Source of the DNA: Clostridium bowmanii
GTDB lineage: Bacteria > Bacillota > Clostridia > Clostridiales > Clostridiaceae
Assembly (NCBI RefSeq): GCF_018861315.1
Contig: NZ_JAHLDL010000036.1
Location: 1 to 48,918 of the forward strand
Length of the DNA stretch: 48,918 nucleotides
Reading direction: 5' to 3'
Of the stretch, positions 33,959 through 42,764 are shown in pieces. A model generated the notes under the pieces. That model was not told the origin of the DNA, made no database searches, and was given only the letters and a program-made list of their open reading frames with translations. The first letter of the stretch is position 1. Every line of letters begins with the position of its first letter. Made by a program: the position numbers and the translations under genes.

Positions 33959-35035
33959 CTAATTAGATAATATGAAATTTACAACTTTAGTGGAAACATT
34001 ATTGTCAATATAACCATCTGGATAACTCCACCAAATATTTGCTTTTGCCATAAGTCTCGAACACATAATAATTTTCTCGTAATTAACACCTGAAACCACA
34101 TTACTTCCACATTCAACGGTTTCCTGTCTTTCAGTTGAATCTCTAATTGTAATTGTAGGTATTTGAAATATGCAGCATTCCTCTTGCACCGTGCCACTAT
34201 CTGTTAACACAAGGGCACCATTCTTTTCAATCTTAATGAAATCAAAAAAACCAAAAGGTTCATTATAGATTATATTCTTATTAACATTTATAAATCCAAA
34301 TTCATCTATTTTGCTTTTAGTTCTTGGATGAATGCTAAAGATTATTTTACATTTAAACTCCTTTTGAACTGAGTCAATAGCTTTTAGTATTATTTCTAGC
34401 CGTTCTTTCACATCTACATTTTCCGCTCGATGAATGGTGGCTAATATATATCTGCCCTTTTCTAAGTTTAAATCCCTTAAAATATTACTTTTTTCAATAT
34501 TTTCATCATAATATCTTAGTACTTCAAATATTGGGTTACCTGATAGGAATATTTTTTCTTTTGAGATGCCATCTTTTAACAAATTTTCTCTACTTCCTGA
34601 AGTGTAAGGCAGAGCATAAGTTGAAACTGCATCTATTATCCTACGATTTTTCTCCTCTGGAACCTTTAAATCAAAACATCTATTACCTGCTTCCATATGA
34701 AATACCGGTATGCCAAGTCTCTCCGCTATAATTGCAGATAAACCACTATTTGTATCCCCAAGTATTAGTATTTTATCAGGCTTTTCACTTAATATAACTT
34801 CTTCTACTAGTTGTAGTAATTTCCCCACTTGCATTCCAAAACTATCCCCTGGTACTTGTAAATAATAATCCGGTTTTCTTATGTTAAGTTCCTGAAAAAA
34901 TATATCATTTAGTAGGGAAGAATAATTTTGTCCTGTATGAACTAAAACGTGATCACAGTTCTTATCTAATTTTTTTATGATTAATGATAGTCTTATTATT
35001 TCTGGTCTAGTCCCAAGAATCGTCATTATTTTCAT
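33959..35035 (-). CDS. wecB: Non-hydrolysing UDP-N-acetylglucosamine 2-epimerase-type enzyme (FnlC-like)
   Basis: This 358-residue cytosolic enzyme of the WecB/MnaA family has the hallmark start TILGTRPEIIRLS, then VHTGQNYS, LILGDTNSGL, HMEAGNRCFD, PEEKNRRIID, ATIHRAENVD and DSGTVQEEC. The GNRCFDLKVPEEKNR variant, in place of the usual GLRTGN-type motif, is characteristic of the CapG/FnlC/WbjD branch that acts on 6-deoxy L-sugars. I therefore assign the last step of UDP-L-FucNAc or UDP-L-QuiNAc synthesis rather than ManNAc synthesis. It starts two bases after the stop of the large glycosyltransferase, so all four genes are one transcription unit. Confidence 0.88.
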   Translation of the reverse strand: MKIMTILGTRPEIIRLSLIIKKLDKNCDHVLVHTGQNYSSLLNDIFFQELNIRKPDYYLQVPGDSFGMQVGKLLQLVEEVILSEKPDKILILGDTNSGLSAIIAERLGIPVFHMEAGNRCFDLKVPEEKNRRIIDAVSTYALPYTSGSRENLLKDGISKEKIFLSGNPIFEVLRYYDENIEKSNILRDLNLEKGRYILATIHRAENVDVKERLEIILKAIDSVQKEFKCKIIFSIHPRTKSKIDEFGFINVNKNIIYNEPFGFFDFIKIEKNGALVLTDSGTVQEECCIFQIPTITIRDSTERQETVECGSNVVSGVNYEKIIMCSRLMAKANIWWSYPDGYIDNNVSTKVVNFILSN

Positions 35036-35037
35036 GG

Positions 35038-37059
35038 TTAAATCACCCCTAAGTCTTTAACTTCTTCTATATATTTACCATATAATTCTTGTAGTTTAAA
35101 AAGTTCACTTAGAAAAATTATTCCTCCATTTAAACCTTCATCAATATACTTCATTCCCTCTTTTGCAAATACATAGCAATATTTCATTAATTCCCTCTTA
35201 GTGACATTGCCCTTTACATATTGAGGTATAGCATTCATATTTACATGATTTTCAATTTGGTCATAATAAAATTGTGCTATCACAAGATTTTTTAATTGAT
35301 CTCTATTTTGAAATTCATCCCATGGAATCTCTGTGGCATATACTTCTTCATTAAAATTTTTAATGATATAATCAAAAATCGAAACCGCCGAGTTTATTCT
35401 CTTTTGTAGATTATGGGATAGATTATTGGAATGAATTCTATAATTTATTACTGAATCATCAATTTTGCCATAATTCCAATTATATTTAATAAACTGTAGT
35501 GTATTTAGTGTATCTGCGGAAAAATCGTTATTTCTATATACAATCCAATTTATGTTATTATCTTTAAAAAAGCTCAATCTATAAAGACAATTCATGGGAA
35601 TTACACCAGAAGCAGATTTAAAGATGTGCTCAACAACTTTATTTTGTGAGTAAACCTTATAATCCCACTGATTAATTTTAATATTGTCTTCATTAACTAT
35701 ATTAAGGTTACTATATACATAATCCTTGCTAGGGTTTTTTTCTAAATAATCTACGAACTTGTATATAGCATCAATATCTGGAAAATCATCACAAGCAATC
35801 CATTGAAAATATTTTCCTTTTGCAAAATTAATAATTTCTTGAATTCCTTTTGACGCTCCACCAGAGTTCTCACTATGATAAATCGCTGATATATTTTTAT
35901 ATTTCTCTTCATATTTTTTGATTGTCTTATCTGAACCATCCGTGGAATAATCATCAATAACTAAAATTTCTATATTTTTATAGGTTTGGTTTATAAAACA
36001 ATCTAAACATTTTGATAGATATTGTTTACCGTTATAATTTGTAATCCCAATAGTAACTAACGGCTGCTCAACCATTGTAATTTCTTTATCTTCTATTAAA
36101 ACTGAAAACAGTGACTTTAACTTTTCTATTTGATAATGAAGTTCATACCCATCTTTAACAAAAGCATAATATTCTTTAGAATTATACTCATCGTTAGTTA
36201 TCATATCAACAGCATCATTGATTGAGTTCCAGATTAAAGCTTGCGGATATATGGATTTTGCACCAACGAAATTATGGATTATAGGCTTTATACCCTTTAT
36301 CATAGCTTGCATAACACTCATGTTTTGTGATTCTAAAATACTTGTACATAGCACATAATTTTTATCTTCTAGCCATTTATCCAGGTTATCCTGCCAGCCC
36401 TCAAAGATTACATTATTTTCTAACCCAAACTCTTTTATCATTTGATTAAAATACAAAACATCTCTTTGGTCTTGAAACTTTCCAGCAATAAATAATTTAT
36501 AATGATTATTTTTATTAAAAATATTTTTAAAAGCATGTAATAATAGCATAGGTCCTTTTTTGTAATTTATATAACCCACATAAGAAATATTAAATCCTGG
36601 TCTTCTCTCTGCGAAAGTCCAGTTTTTCTCCTCAATACCATTAGGAATTACTATTGTCTTTTTTTCATCTATGCTAAAATTCTCAACAACAAAATTCTTA
36701 ATATGTTCTGCCACAAATATGATTTTATCCACGTTTTCCCAAGCAACATTTGCTGGGTAATCTGTAAATGCCTCGTAACTGTGCATTCTACATATAATTT
36801 TCTTTTGCCTTGCAATATTAGTTTTACTTCCATAGGATATTAGTTCATCACACCACTCAAACCAGCATATATCAGCTAATTCCATTCCTTCATCAATTTG
36901 TTTGAAATCTGTTACAATTATTTTTCTAGTTAAATACTCATCTGATAATGCATCAATAATGCCTGCTAAAAAACTATCTAATCCTTGCTTTACAAAAAAA
37001 ATAATGGTTTTCTTATCACTTACATTAGAACTCAGTTTTATATTGCATGTATTCTCCAC
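35038..37059 (-). CDS. Two-domain glycosyltransferase (GT4-like + GT2)
   Basis: This 673-residue protein carries two glycosyltransferase domains. Residues about 15-315 are GT-B, GT4-like, with VIPNGIEE, ISYVGYINYKKGP, LFIAGKF and the donor-site region SILESQNMSVMQAM. Residues about 332-560 are GT-A, GT2, with LVTIGITNYNG, ILVIDDYSTDGSD and WIACDDFPDID as the metal-binding region. A helical C-terminal tail of about 110 residues follows. Such fusions usually add two successive sugars. It sits directly upstream of the L-sugar pathway, so one domain may use that sugar. The start is GTG, nine bases after AGGAGG. It follows the DNRLRE-protein gene by 59 bases and is probably in its operon. No membrane segment is seen. 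Confidence 0.9.
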   Translation of the reverse strand: MENTCNIKLSSNVSDKKTIIFFVKQGLDSFLAGIIDALSDEYLTRKIIVTDFKQIDEGMELADICWFEWCDELISYGSKTNIARQKKIICRMHSYEAFTDYPANVAWENVDKIIFVAEHIKNFVVENFSIDEKKTIVIPNGIEEKNWTFAERRPGFNISYVGYINYKKGPMLLLHAFKNIFNKNNHYKLFIAGKFQDQRDVLYFNQMIKEFGLENNVIFEGWQDNLDKWLEDKNYVLCTSILESQNMSVMQAMIKGIKPIIHNFVGAKSIYPQALIWNSINDAVDMITNDEYNSKEYYAFVKDGYELHYQIEKLKSLFSVLIEDKEITMVEQPLVTIGITNYNGKQYLSKCLDCFINQTYKNIEILVIDDYSTDGSDKTIKKYEEKYKNISAIYHSENSGGASKGIQEIINFAKGKYFQWIACDDFPDIDAIYKFVDYLEKNPSKDYVYSNLNIVNEDNIKINQWDYKVYSQNKVVEHIFKSASGVIPMNCLYRLSFFKDNNINWIVYRNNDFSADTLNTLQFIKYNWNYGKIDDSVINYRIHSNNLSHNLQKRINSAVSIFDYIIKNFNEEVYATEIPWDEFQNRDQLKNLVIAQFYYDQIENHVNMNAIPQYVKGNVTKRELMKYCYVFAKEGMKYIDEGLNGGIIFLSELFKLQELYGKYIEEVKDLGVI

Positions 37060-37118
37060 TAGATTATTCCTCCTATCACTAGACCTTTTAAATAACTAAC
37101 TTTCCTAAAAAAAATACT

Positions 37119-37904
37119 CTATACCTTGTAAGATCCATAAAAATCTAATGTTTCAACATCACCTACCTTTTCCTTTGGAATAATAGCTATATTATAGGTT
37201 TTATCTATATGAAGGGGTTTACCGCTTAATAAGTTATTATATTCATCAGCAACATAATAATTATCTGTATGATCAATACCACTTCTGTTTACTCCAATAT
37301 TAATTATAGCCTCATATTGTGAATCCTCTGCTACCGTGCCTATAACTCGAACTTGTCTTTTAGTAGCTCCTACAGGATTACAATTAGCATTTTTGAACTC
37401 ATTGTCTGTAACCACTTTTATAAAGGGAACAAGATAGGTGTCCTTAGATATAGAAGAACCAAATTCTGCAATAATACTATTATTTTTAGAGATTATTGAT
37501 ATACCTGTGTTATTGAGTTTATTATTTATCCATAACGAAACAAAGTAAGTTACGTTCACAGTTACAGCTACATTTGTGATTATTGGATAAAAATCTCTTT
37601 TCATTTTAACATTTACTTTTGGACGATTATTAAAAGTTGTATAAGTGCTAAAATAGTCCTTAAGTGGATATATAGAAAACATTTTCTTGCTATCATCATA
37701 AAAATTATTCATTTTAAACAATACAAGCTCTGCATTTAAAATGCGTATATTGCTAGGAAGGGCTGAAATATCAAAATATAAATAACTAATATAGCTACAC
37801 ATCTCATCATTACCTACAAATATAGAATCTCCATTTATATTTTCATTAGGAAATTTATTTGTTACCGTAAGACTTTTAGTAGCAGGTATTATTATACTTT
37901 GCAA
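37119..37904 (-). CDS. DNRLRE-type protein with C-terminal beta domain (TTG start)
   Basis: This 261-residue protein has no signal peptide. Residues about 1-165 look like a DNRLRE/CBM96-type jelly roll: SIIIPATKSLTVTNKFPNE, YISYLYFDISALPSNIRILNAEL and VTVNVTYFVSLWINNKLNNTG are the expected blocks. The last 75-80 residues (RQVRVIGTVAEDSQYEAI to FYGSYKV) align with the 98-residue protein encoded just upstream. I choose TTG at 37902-37904, seven bases after AGAGGGGG; the GTG at 37911-37913 is within that ribosome binding site. Clostridial relatives begin at the same IPATKS point. It probably belongs to the same operon as the 98-residue gene and the downstream glycosyltransferase. Surface or spore-shell structural protein is the likely role. 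Confidence 0.75.
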   Translation of the reverse strand: MQSIIIPATKSLTVTNKFPNENINGDSIFVGNDEMCSYISYLYFDISALPSNIRILNAELVLFKMNNFYDDSKKMFSIYPLKDYFSTYTTFNNRPKVNVKMKRDFYPIITNVAVTVNVTYFVSLWINNKLNNTGISIISKNNSIIAEFGSSISKDTYLVPFIKVVTDNEFKNANCNPVGATKRQVRVIGTVAEDSQYEAIINIGVNRSGIDHTDNYYVADEYNNLLSGKPLHIDKTYNIAIIPKEKVGDVETLDFYGSYKV

Positions 37905-37938
37905 ATTTACCACCCCCTCTTAAGGCCTGAACTTAAAG

Positions 37939-37962
37939 CATGGAGCCAATTATGGCTCCATG
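37939..37962 (-). terminator. Hairpin between the 98-residue and DNRLRE genes
   Basis: CATGGAGCCA and TGGCTCCATG with a 4-base loop. Only CTTTAAGTT follows on the minus strand, so it is more likely a partial terminator or an mRNA-stability element than a full stop. Confidence 0.5.
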
Positions 37963-37983
37963 AAGAATTTGAACTAGATAGGA

Positions 37984-38280
37984 TTAAACATTAGGAGTGT
38001 ATGACCAAGCTTGAGTTGCAGCCAAAATAGTATCTGATCCTAAAATCTTTGGCACAATTGATAAAGTATAAGAAGTATTAACTACTTGACTTGTAGCACC
38101 TGCTGTATTATCATAGGTTATTGTTCTATAAAATGAACGGTTTCTACTTGCAGTAGAAGCGTTAGTAACGTTAAGGCTAATTGTTAAATATCCAAGACTA
38201 TATGCAGCAACAGTTCCTGTAACTGCAACAGCGCGAGGTGAACTAGTCTTAGGAGTATCAAAATTTAGTGTTAAGGCCAT
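37984..38280 (-). CDS. Small protein related to the C-terminal domain of the DNRLRE neighbour
   Basis: This is a 98-residue protein of no named family, without signal peptide or membrane segment. Its body aligns with the last 75-80 residues of the next gene: VTGTVAAYSLGYLTISLNV with VIGTVAEDSQYEAIINIGV, a central aromatic segment, then TSYTLSIVPKILGSDT with KTYNIAIIPKEKVGDV. It is thus a stand-alone copy of that beta domain. The ATG at 38278-38280 is preferred because GGAGA precedes it by ten bases; an ATG at 38298 lacks a site. A perfect sigma-K-like promoter lies 50 bases upstream and makes it the first gene of a late-sporulation operon candidate. Role unknown, probably structural. Confidence 0.65.
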   Translation of the reverse strand: MALTLNFDTPKTSSPRAVAVTGTVAAYSLGYLTISLNVTNASTASRNRSFYRTITYDNTAGATSQVVNTSYTLSIVPKILGSDTILAATQAWSYTPNV

Positions 38281-38329
38281 AAAAGGATTCATCTCCATAA
38301 ATTTATTTTTAGGATTTCTAATCCTAATC

Positions 38330-38356
38330 TAATATATGAACTTATACATAAAATGT
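38330..38356 (-). promoter_or_regulatory. Candidate sigma-K promoter of the 98-residue/DNRLRE operon
   Basis: AC (complement of 38355-38356), 16 bases, CATATATTA (complement of 38330-38338): no mismatch. Confidence 0.6.
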
Positions 38357-38399
38357 ACCTAATAATCATATAACTTTAACTTTACTTTTGTAAAAAACA

Positions 38400-38426
38400 G
38401 AGACTGACAACCCTGTTGTCAATCTC
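38400..38426 (-). terminator. Terminator of the glycosyltransferase-methyltransferase gene
   Basis: Eleven-base arms (38400-38410 and 38416-38426, one G-U pair) followed by TGTTTTTT on the minus strand. The stop codon at 38419-38421 lies inside the stem. Confidence 0.85.
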
Positions 38427-39828
38427 CACACTCAATCACATTCTTCTGAAACTTAGCTACATACTCGTATGCTAAGAAATGTCCTTTCATTTCAGCACCT
38501 ACAATACTACATACACTATTTAATAACTTATCATCTTCTTGTGTTAATTCATTAAAATAATGAAATACAAATGGGTTAGTATATCCACACTCCTGGAAAA
38601 TTTTATATATATCTACTAAAGTAAAAAACTTATTACTATTTCTATTTAAAATTGAATTTTCACTATACATAAAACTTCCTCTTAATAGCTCTTTTATAAC
38701 TGAATAATGCATTAAGTTAGGAATAGTTGCAATTACATACCCTCCAGGCTTTAAGAATCTTTTTACTCCATTTAATAGTGTCCAAGGATCTTTACTTAAT
38801 TGAAGTCTATTTCCAAGAATTATATAGTCAAAAAAGTTATTCTTATCCTTCTTAAAGTTCATGCTATAATTCACTTCAAAATCCTCTGTAATTAGCTCTA
38901 GAACTTTTCCACCTATCCTTGCTACATATTCATTTGTCTCTAAACCATATATTTCTACATTTGGATACATATATTTTAATTTAACTAATGTAGCCCCTAG
39001 TCCACAATCAAACTCAAGAATATTAAATTGTTTTTCTTTCGGTTCATTTATACGTTGTATTACGTCAAATTTCAATGTGCTACATAAGTTAGAATTAAAG
39101 CCCCACTTGTCCTCAAATTTTTTACTATTCGTGGTTAGGAGCTCATTAAATTTAGAATGATCTTTATTAAAAGATGAACTACCAAAATGGTGTATGAAGC
39201 TATCATTACAAAGCATTAGCTTATATCCTGATTCTATAATTCTCATGCATAGATCATCATCCTCAAAATTTCCAGGTGTAAACCTTTCATCCATAATGCC
39301 AATGTTGTTAAGCACATTTCTCTTTATAATCATGCAAAATGCCACAAGCCTGGTCTTCTCCTCCCATTTTTCTGGGTTTGACACATTATTAGCATCTGCA
39401 AAGGCAATCATATTATTAATATCGTTGTAAGGCACACTTATTGACTGATAATTAGAACAATTATTAGTTATAGAGGCCGTTGCACCAACTTTATCATCAC
39501 TGTAAAGACAAGTCTTAAGATTATCAAGCCACCTTGGAGTAACTACAGTATCATTATTTAAAAGCAAAATATCATTATCTTTTTCGCTAGCAGCTATCCC
39601 AATATTACATCCCTTTGGAAACCCTACATTTTCATCGTTTAAAATAACCACAATATCCTTTTGATCTTTAAGCCATTCTCTTGTTCCATCAGTAGAATTA
39701 TTATCCACTACAATTATTTCATAAGTATTTTCCGCAGTATATTTCCTTATGCTATCAACACAACTCTTATTATAAGTTAAGTTATTATAAGTTAAGATTA
39801 TTATTGAAGTCTTTCTATTTTCATTCAT
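38419..39828 (-). CDS. Glycosyltransferase family 2 fused to a class I methyltransferase
   Basis: This 469-residue cytosolic protein is a fusion. Residues about 5-245 form a GT2 domain of the rhamnosyltransferase-like type: SIIILTYNNLTYNKSC, IIVVDNNSTDGTREWL, GFPKGCNIGI, LLNNDTVV as the metal site, and GNFEDDDLCMRI. Residues about 265-430 form a SAM-dependent methyltransferase with ILEFDCGLGATL as motif I, YGLETN as the acidic loop, YIILGNRLQL and FLKPGGYVIATIPN. The protein would add a sugar and methylate it or its neighbour. Glycan O-methylation is known in spore exosporium glycans such as anthrose in Bacillus, but equivalence is not implied. It is monocistronic with its own terminator. Its promoter is unclear; only a two-mismatch sigma-K-like site is seen. 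Confidence 0.9.
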   Translation of the reverse strand: MNENRKTSIIILTYNNLTYNKSCVDSIRKYTAENTYEIIVVDNNSTDGTREWLKDQKDIVVILNDENVGFPKGCNIGIAASEKDNDILLLNNDTVVTPRWLDNLKTCLYSDDKVGATASITNNCSNYQSISVPYNDINNMIAFADANNVSNPEKWEEKTRLVAFCMIIKRNVLNNIGIMDERFTPGNFEDDDLCMRIIESGYKLMLCNDSFIHHFGSSSFNKDHSKFNELLTTNSKKFEDKWGFNSNLCSTLKFDVIQRINEPKEKQFNILEFDCGLGATLVKLKYMYPNVEIYGLETNEYVARIGGKVLELITEDFEVNYSMNFKKDKNNFFDYIILGNRLQLSKDPWTLLNGVKRFLKPGGYVIATIPNLMHYSVIKELLRGSFMYSENSILNRNSNKFFTLVDIYKIFQECGYTNPFVFHYFNELTQEDDKLLNSVCSIVGAEMKGHFLAYEYVAKFQKNVIECGD

Positions 39829-40031
39829 TAATCTATCCCTTCCCTACCACTTAGTAAAAACAAATTATACTTCAATTACATATTATTCTTGCTTTCAAAA
39901 AATGTGCTATGCTATTTATAACTGCATTCATAACTAATAAGATTGCACCTTATGGAGCTAAAAATGATTAGCTTACTTCCAATTACATTTTAGATTTTTT
40001 TTATAATTATGCTTCTTATTTAAAGAAGATG

Positions 40032-40040
40032 CATAATATA
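40032..40040 (+). promoter_or_regulatory. Sigma-K-like -10 element ahead of the second TPR glycosyltransferase
   Basis: CATAATATA, identical to the -10 of the glycosyltransferase gene at 30201, sits 28 bases before the start. No AC is found at the -35 spacing, so support is partial. Confidence 0.35.
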
Positions 40041-40068
40041 TACTGTAGATTTTTCTTAGGAGGTTTAT

Positions 40069-41139
40069 ATGGTAACTATAAGTTTATGTATGATTGTAAA
40101 AAATGAGGAAGATGTTTTAGGTAGATGTCTGGACTGTGTTTCAGATATTGTTGACGAAATAATCATAGTAGATACTGGTTCTACCGATAATACAAAAGAG
40201 ATTGCACAAAAATATACAGACAAAGTATTTGATTTCAAGTGGATAAATGATTTTTCTGCTGCTAGAAATTTTTCTTTTTCTAAAGCAACAATGGATTATA
40301 CTCTTTGGCTAGATGCTGATGATATAATTCTGGAAGAAGACATAGAAAAATTTAAAAGCCTTAAACAAAGTTTAACTCTAGACGTAGATAACGTTATGAT
40401 GATGTATAACGTCGGTTTCGATGGTAATGGAAAAGTAACCTTATCATATTTTAGAGAACGCCTATCAAAAAGAATAAATAATTGTCAATGGATGGAGCCT
40501 GTACACGAATGTCTAATAATGATTGGCAACAGCATAAACACGGATATTTGTATAACCCATAGAAAAGAACATGCAGCAGTTGCTGGTAGAAATATTTCTA
40601 TTTACAAGGCCCTACTATCTGATGGAAAATCACTATCTCCAAGAGGCTTATTCTATTATGCTAGAGAATTACATCAAAATAATTTTATTGACGAAGCTAT
40701 AATTTATTTTAATAAATTTTTAGACACAGAAAAAGGTTGGTTAGAGGATAATATTAGTTCGTGTTTTGACCTTTCTAAGTGTTATGCCATTAAAGGCGAT
40801 AAGAAAAGCATGCTAAAAATACTTCTCAAAAGTTTAGAATATGATACTCCAAGGGCGGAAATATGTTGTAATATAGGAACTTATTATTTTGAGGCTTTAG
40901 ATTATAATAGGGCTATTTTCTGGTATAAACTCGCCTCAGACCTTATTAAACCAGTAAATAGCTGGGGTTTTATATCTCACGATTTTTGGGGTTATATACC
41001 CAATATACAGCTTTCTGTCTGCTATGACAGGTTAGGCGATAGAGAATCGTCCATTAAATATAATAATAAGGCTGCAGAATATAAACCTGACTCTCCAGCA
41101 GTAATTGCAAATAGAGTCTACTTTGAAGGAACTAAATAA
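40069..41139 (+). CDS. Glycosyltransferase family 2 with short TPR region
   Basis: This 356-residue paralogue of the 594-residue enzyme at 30201 has SLCMIVKNEEDVLGRCL, IIIVDTGSTDNTKEIA and metal-binding DAD at 82-84 in LWLDADDI. The GT-A domain ends near residue 200. TPR-like helices follow (FFYARELHQNNFIDEAIIYF, AEICCNIGTYYFEALDYNRAIFWY). The acceptor is likely a peptide or protein, by analogy with TPR-containing GT2 enzymes. AGGAGG precedes the ATG by five bases. The next gene begins 45 bases downstream in the same direction, so the two form an operon ending at the terminator at 42712-42752. Confidence 0.9.
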   Translation: MVTISLCMIVKNEEDVLGRCLDCVSDIVDEIIIVDTGSTDNTKEIAQKYTDKVFDFKWINDFSAARNFSFSKATMDYTLWLDADDIILEEDIEKFKSLKQSLTLDVDNVMMMYNVGFDGNGKVTLSYFRERLSKRINNCQWMEPVHECLIMIGNSINTDICITHRKEHAAVAGRNISIYKALLSDGKSLSPRGLFYYARELHQNNFIDEAIIYFNKFLDTEKGWLEDNISSCFDLSKCYAIKGDKKSMLKILLKSLEYDTPRAEICCNIGTYYFEALDYNRAIFWYKLASDLIKPVNSWGFISHDFWGYIPNIQLSVCYDRLGDRESSIKYNNKAAEYKPDSPAVIANRVYFEGTK

Positions 41140-41184
41140 TAAATTATTATATTTAATATAAATCATAAAATGGAGGTAAAATTA

Positions 41185-42681
41185 ATGGGAGAACCTGCCA
41201 TACTTAGTGATAGTCCACTAGCAAAGTTGTTTTGTGGTTTTGGTCCTAGTTCTACAATTCAAGAAGATTATAAAATAAGTAATTTCACTTATACTCATAT
41301 CGGTACTGGCACGTTTATAAAGGATAATTGTTGGCTCAATATCTGTTCGTATGAGAATAATGTTTCGCCTAAAATTGTTATAGGTGATGGGTGCCAAATA
41401 GGAAGCAGGTTTACATTTTCAATTGCTAATAAAGGTATTATAGAAAAAAATGTTATAATTGCCCCTAATGTATATATATCAGATTGTAGTCACAATTACG
41501 AAAGCATCGGTATTCCAATTATGCATCAAGGAATAACTTCAACAACAAATGAAATATTAATTGGAGAGAATTCATGGATAGGTGTAAATGCCTCAATTGT
41601 CGGTGATGTTCATATTGGACGCGGCTGCGTAATTGCTGCTAACAGTTTTGTTACAAAAAATGTTCCAGATTACAGCATTGTAGCTGGAAGTCCTGCTATA
41701 ATAATTAAAATGTACGATACTATCACTCAAAAATGGATTAGGACTCGAAGTGATATTGAAATAAAGAAAGTACTCGCGGATAGAAAAAATAATCCATTAA
41801 TCTCAATTTGCATCCCAACCTACAATAGAGCCATCCAATTAGAAAAGTGTTTGAATTCTATATATAGTCAAATTGGAAATGATAGCTTATTTGAAGTGTT
41901 TGTTACTAATAATAATTCAACAGACAATTCAGAAGATATAATTAATAAGTTTTTGAATTTATATGATAATTTAACTTATAATAAAAATAAAACTAACATT
42001 GGTCCGGATAAAAATATTGCTTTAACTATAGAAAAATCAAAAGGAATATATTTCATCCTACATGGGGATGATGATTATTTCAAAGAAAACACAATATATC
42101 CACTAATGGATGTTATTAATAAAAACACTGCATCTTCTCTGCTATTTATAAATGTTCTTAGTAATAAAAATGACGTCGTTATATATAATGGAATTGATGA
42201 ATTTCTGCAAGCAACTTCAATAGCTGCAAGCTTTATTTCTTCTATAATAATAAAAAGAGAAGCCTTTAATAAAATTGAAGAACCTTTCAAATACGTTGAT
42301 ACCAGCTTTAATCAAATATATTTGCAATATAATATTCTTCTAGATAACCCTACATTTACTTTAATAAATCGTTCTATCTTTAATTATGAAGGTACGAATC
42401 CTAGTGGATATAACTTTGGTAAGGTATTTATAAAAAATTATTTAGATATTTTATATTATTTTATTCCATATGGACTTAATCAAAATCTTATAAGTCGAGA
42501 TAAACTGCAAATATTACAAACAACTTTGCTACCTTGGTATAGACGTATCATTGAAAATAAAATAGATATTGATACGGAAAACTATGATGATTATTTTATA
42601 GAATACTATAAAGATGAACCTTATTTTAATGATACGCTTAAATTGTTTAACGATATTAAAGATGCTGCTAAAGTTTTATAA
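41185..42681 (+). CDS. Fusion of hexapeptide acyltransferase and glycosyltransferase family 2
   Basis: This 498-residue protein has two parts. About 1-195 is a left-handed beta-helix acyltransferase of the WbbJ/maltose O-acetyltransferase type, with hexapeptide turns such as IVIGDGCQIGSRF, NVIIAPNVYISDCSHNYE (catalytic His), IGENSWIGVNASIVG and AANSFVTKNVPDYSIVAGSPA. About 205-330 is a GT2 domain with ISICIPTYNRAIQLEKCL, VTNNNSTDNSE and ILHGDDDYF, followed by a 150-residue helical tail. It would transfer a sugar and acetylate it. The ATG at 41185 has TGGAGGT eight bases upstream; an ATG at 41170 overlaps that site. It is second gene of an operon with the TPR glycosyltransferase. Confidence 0.9.
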   Translation: MGEPAILSDSPLAKLFCGFGPSSTIQEDYKISNFTYTHIGTGTFIKDNCWLNICSYENNVSPKIVIGDGCQIGSRFTFSIANKGIIEKNVIIAPNVYISDCSHNYESIGIPIMHQGITSTTNEILIGENSWIGVNASIVGDVHIGRGCVIAANSFVTKNVPDYSIVAGSPAIIIKMYDTITQKWIRTRSDIEIKKVLADRKNNPLISICIPTYNRAIQLEKCLNSIYSQIGNDSLFEVFVTNNNSTDNSEDIINKFLNLYDNLTYNKNKTNIGPDKNIALTIEKSKGIYFILHGDDDYFKENTIYPLMDVINKNTASSLLFINVLSNKNDVVIYNGIDEFLQATSIAASFISSIIIKREAFNKIEEPFKYVDTSFNQIYLQYNILLDNPTFTLINRSIFNYEGTNPSGYNFGKVFIKNYLDILYYFIPYGLNQNLISRDKLQILQTTLLPWYRRIIENKIDIDTENYDDYFIEYYKDEPYFNDTLKLFNDIKDAAKVL

Positions 42682-42711
42682 AAATATACTTCCCATATAT
42701 TTTCAATTACC

Positions 42712-42752
42712 AGAAAAAGCTTACCATGTATTTTTACAGGTAAGCTTTTTCT
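42712..42752. terminator. Bidirectional terminator between convergent sugar operons
   Basis: Fourteen-base arms (42712-42725 and 42739-42752) are extended inward by TGTA/TACA and bounded by A- and T-runs. Confidence 0.9.
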
Positions 42753-42764
42753 AATTATATAATT

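Noticed and set aside
37119-37135. AAGGTATAGAG string resembling the rfb promoter -10 region
   Set aside because: It is the coding end and stop codon of the DNRLRE gene, and no CATA or AC element accompanies it.
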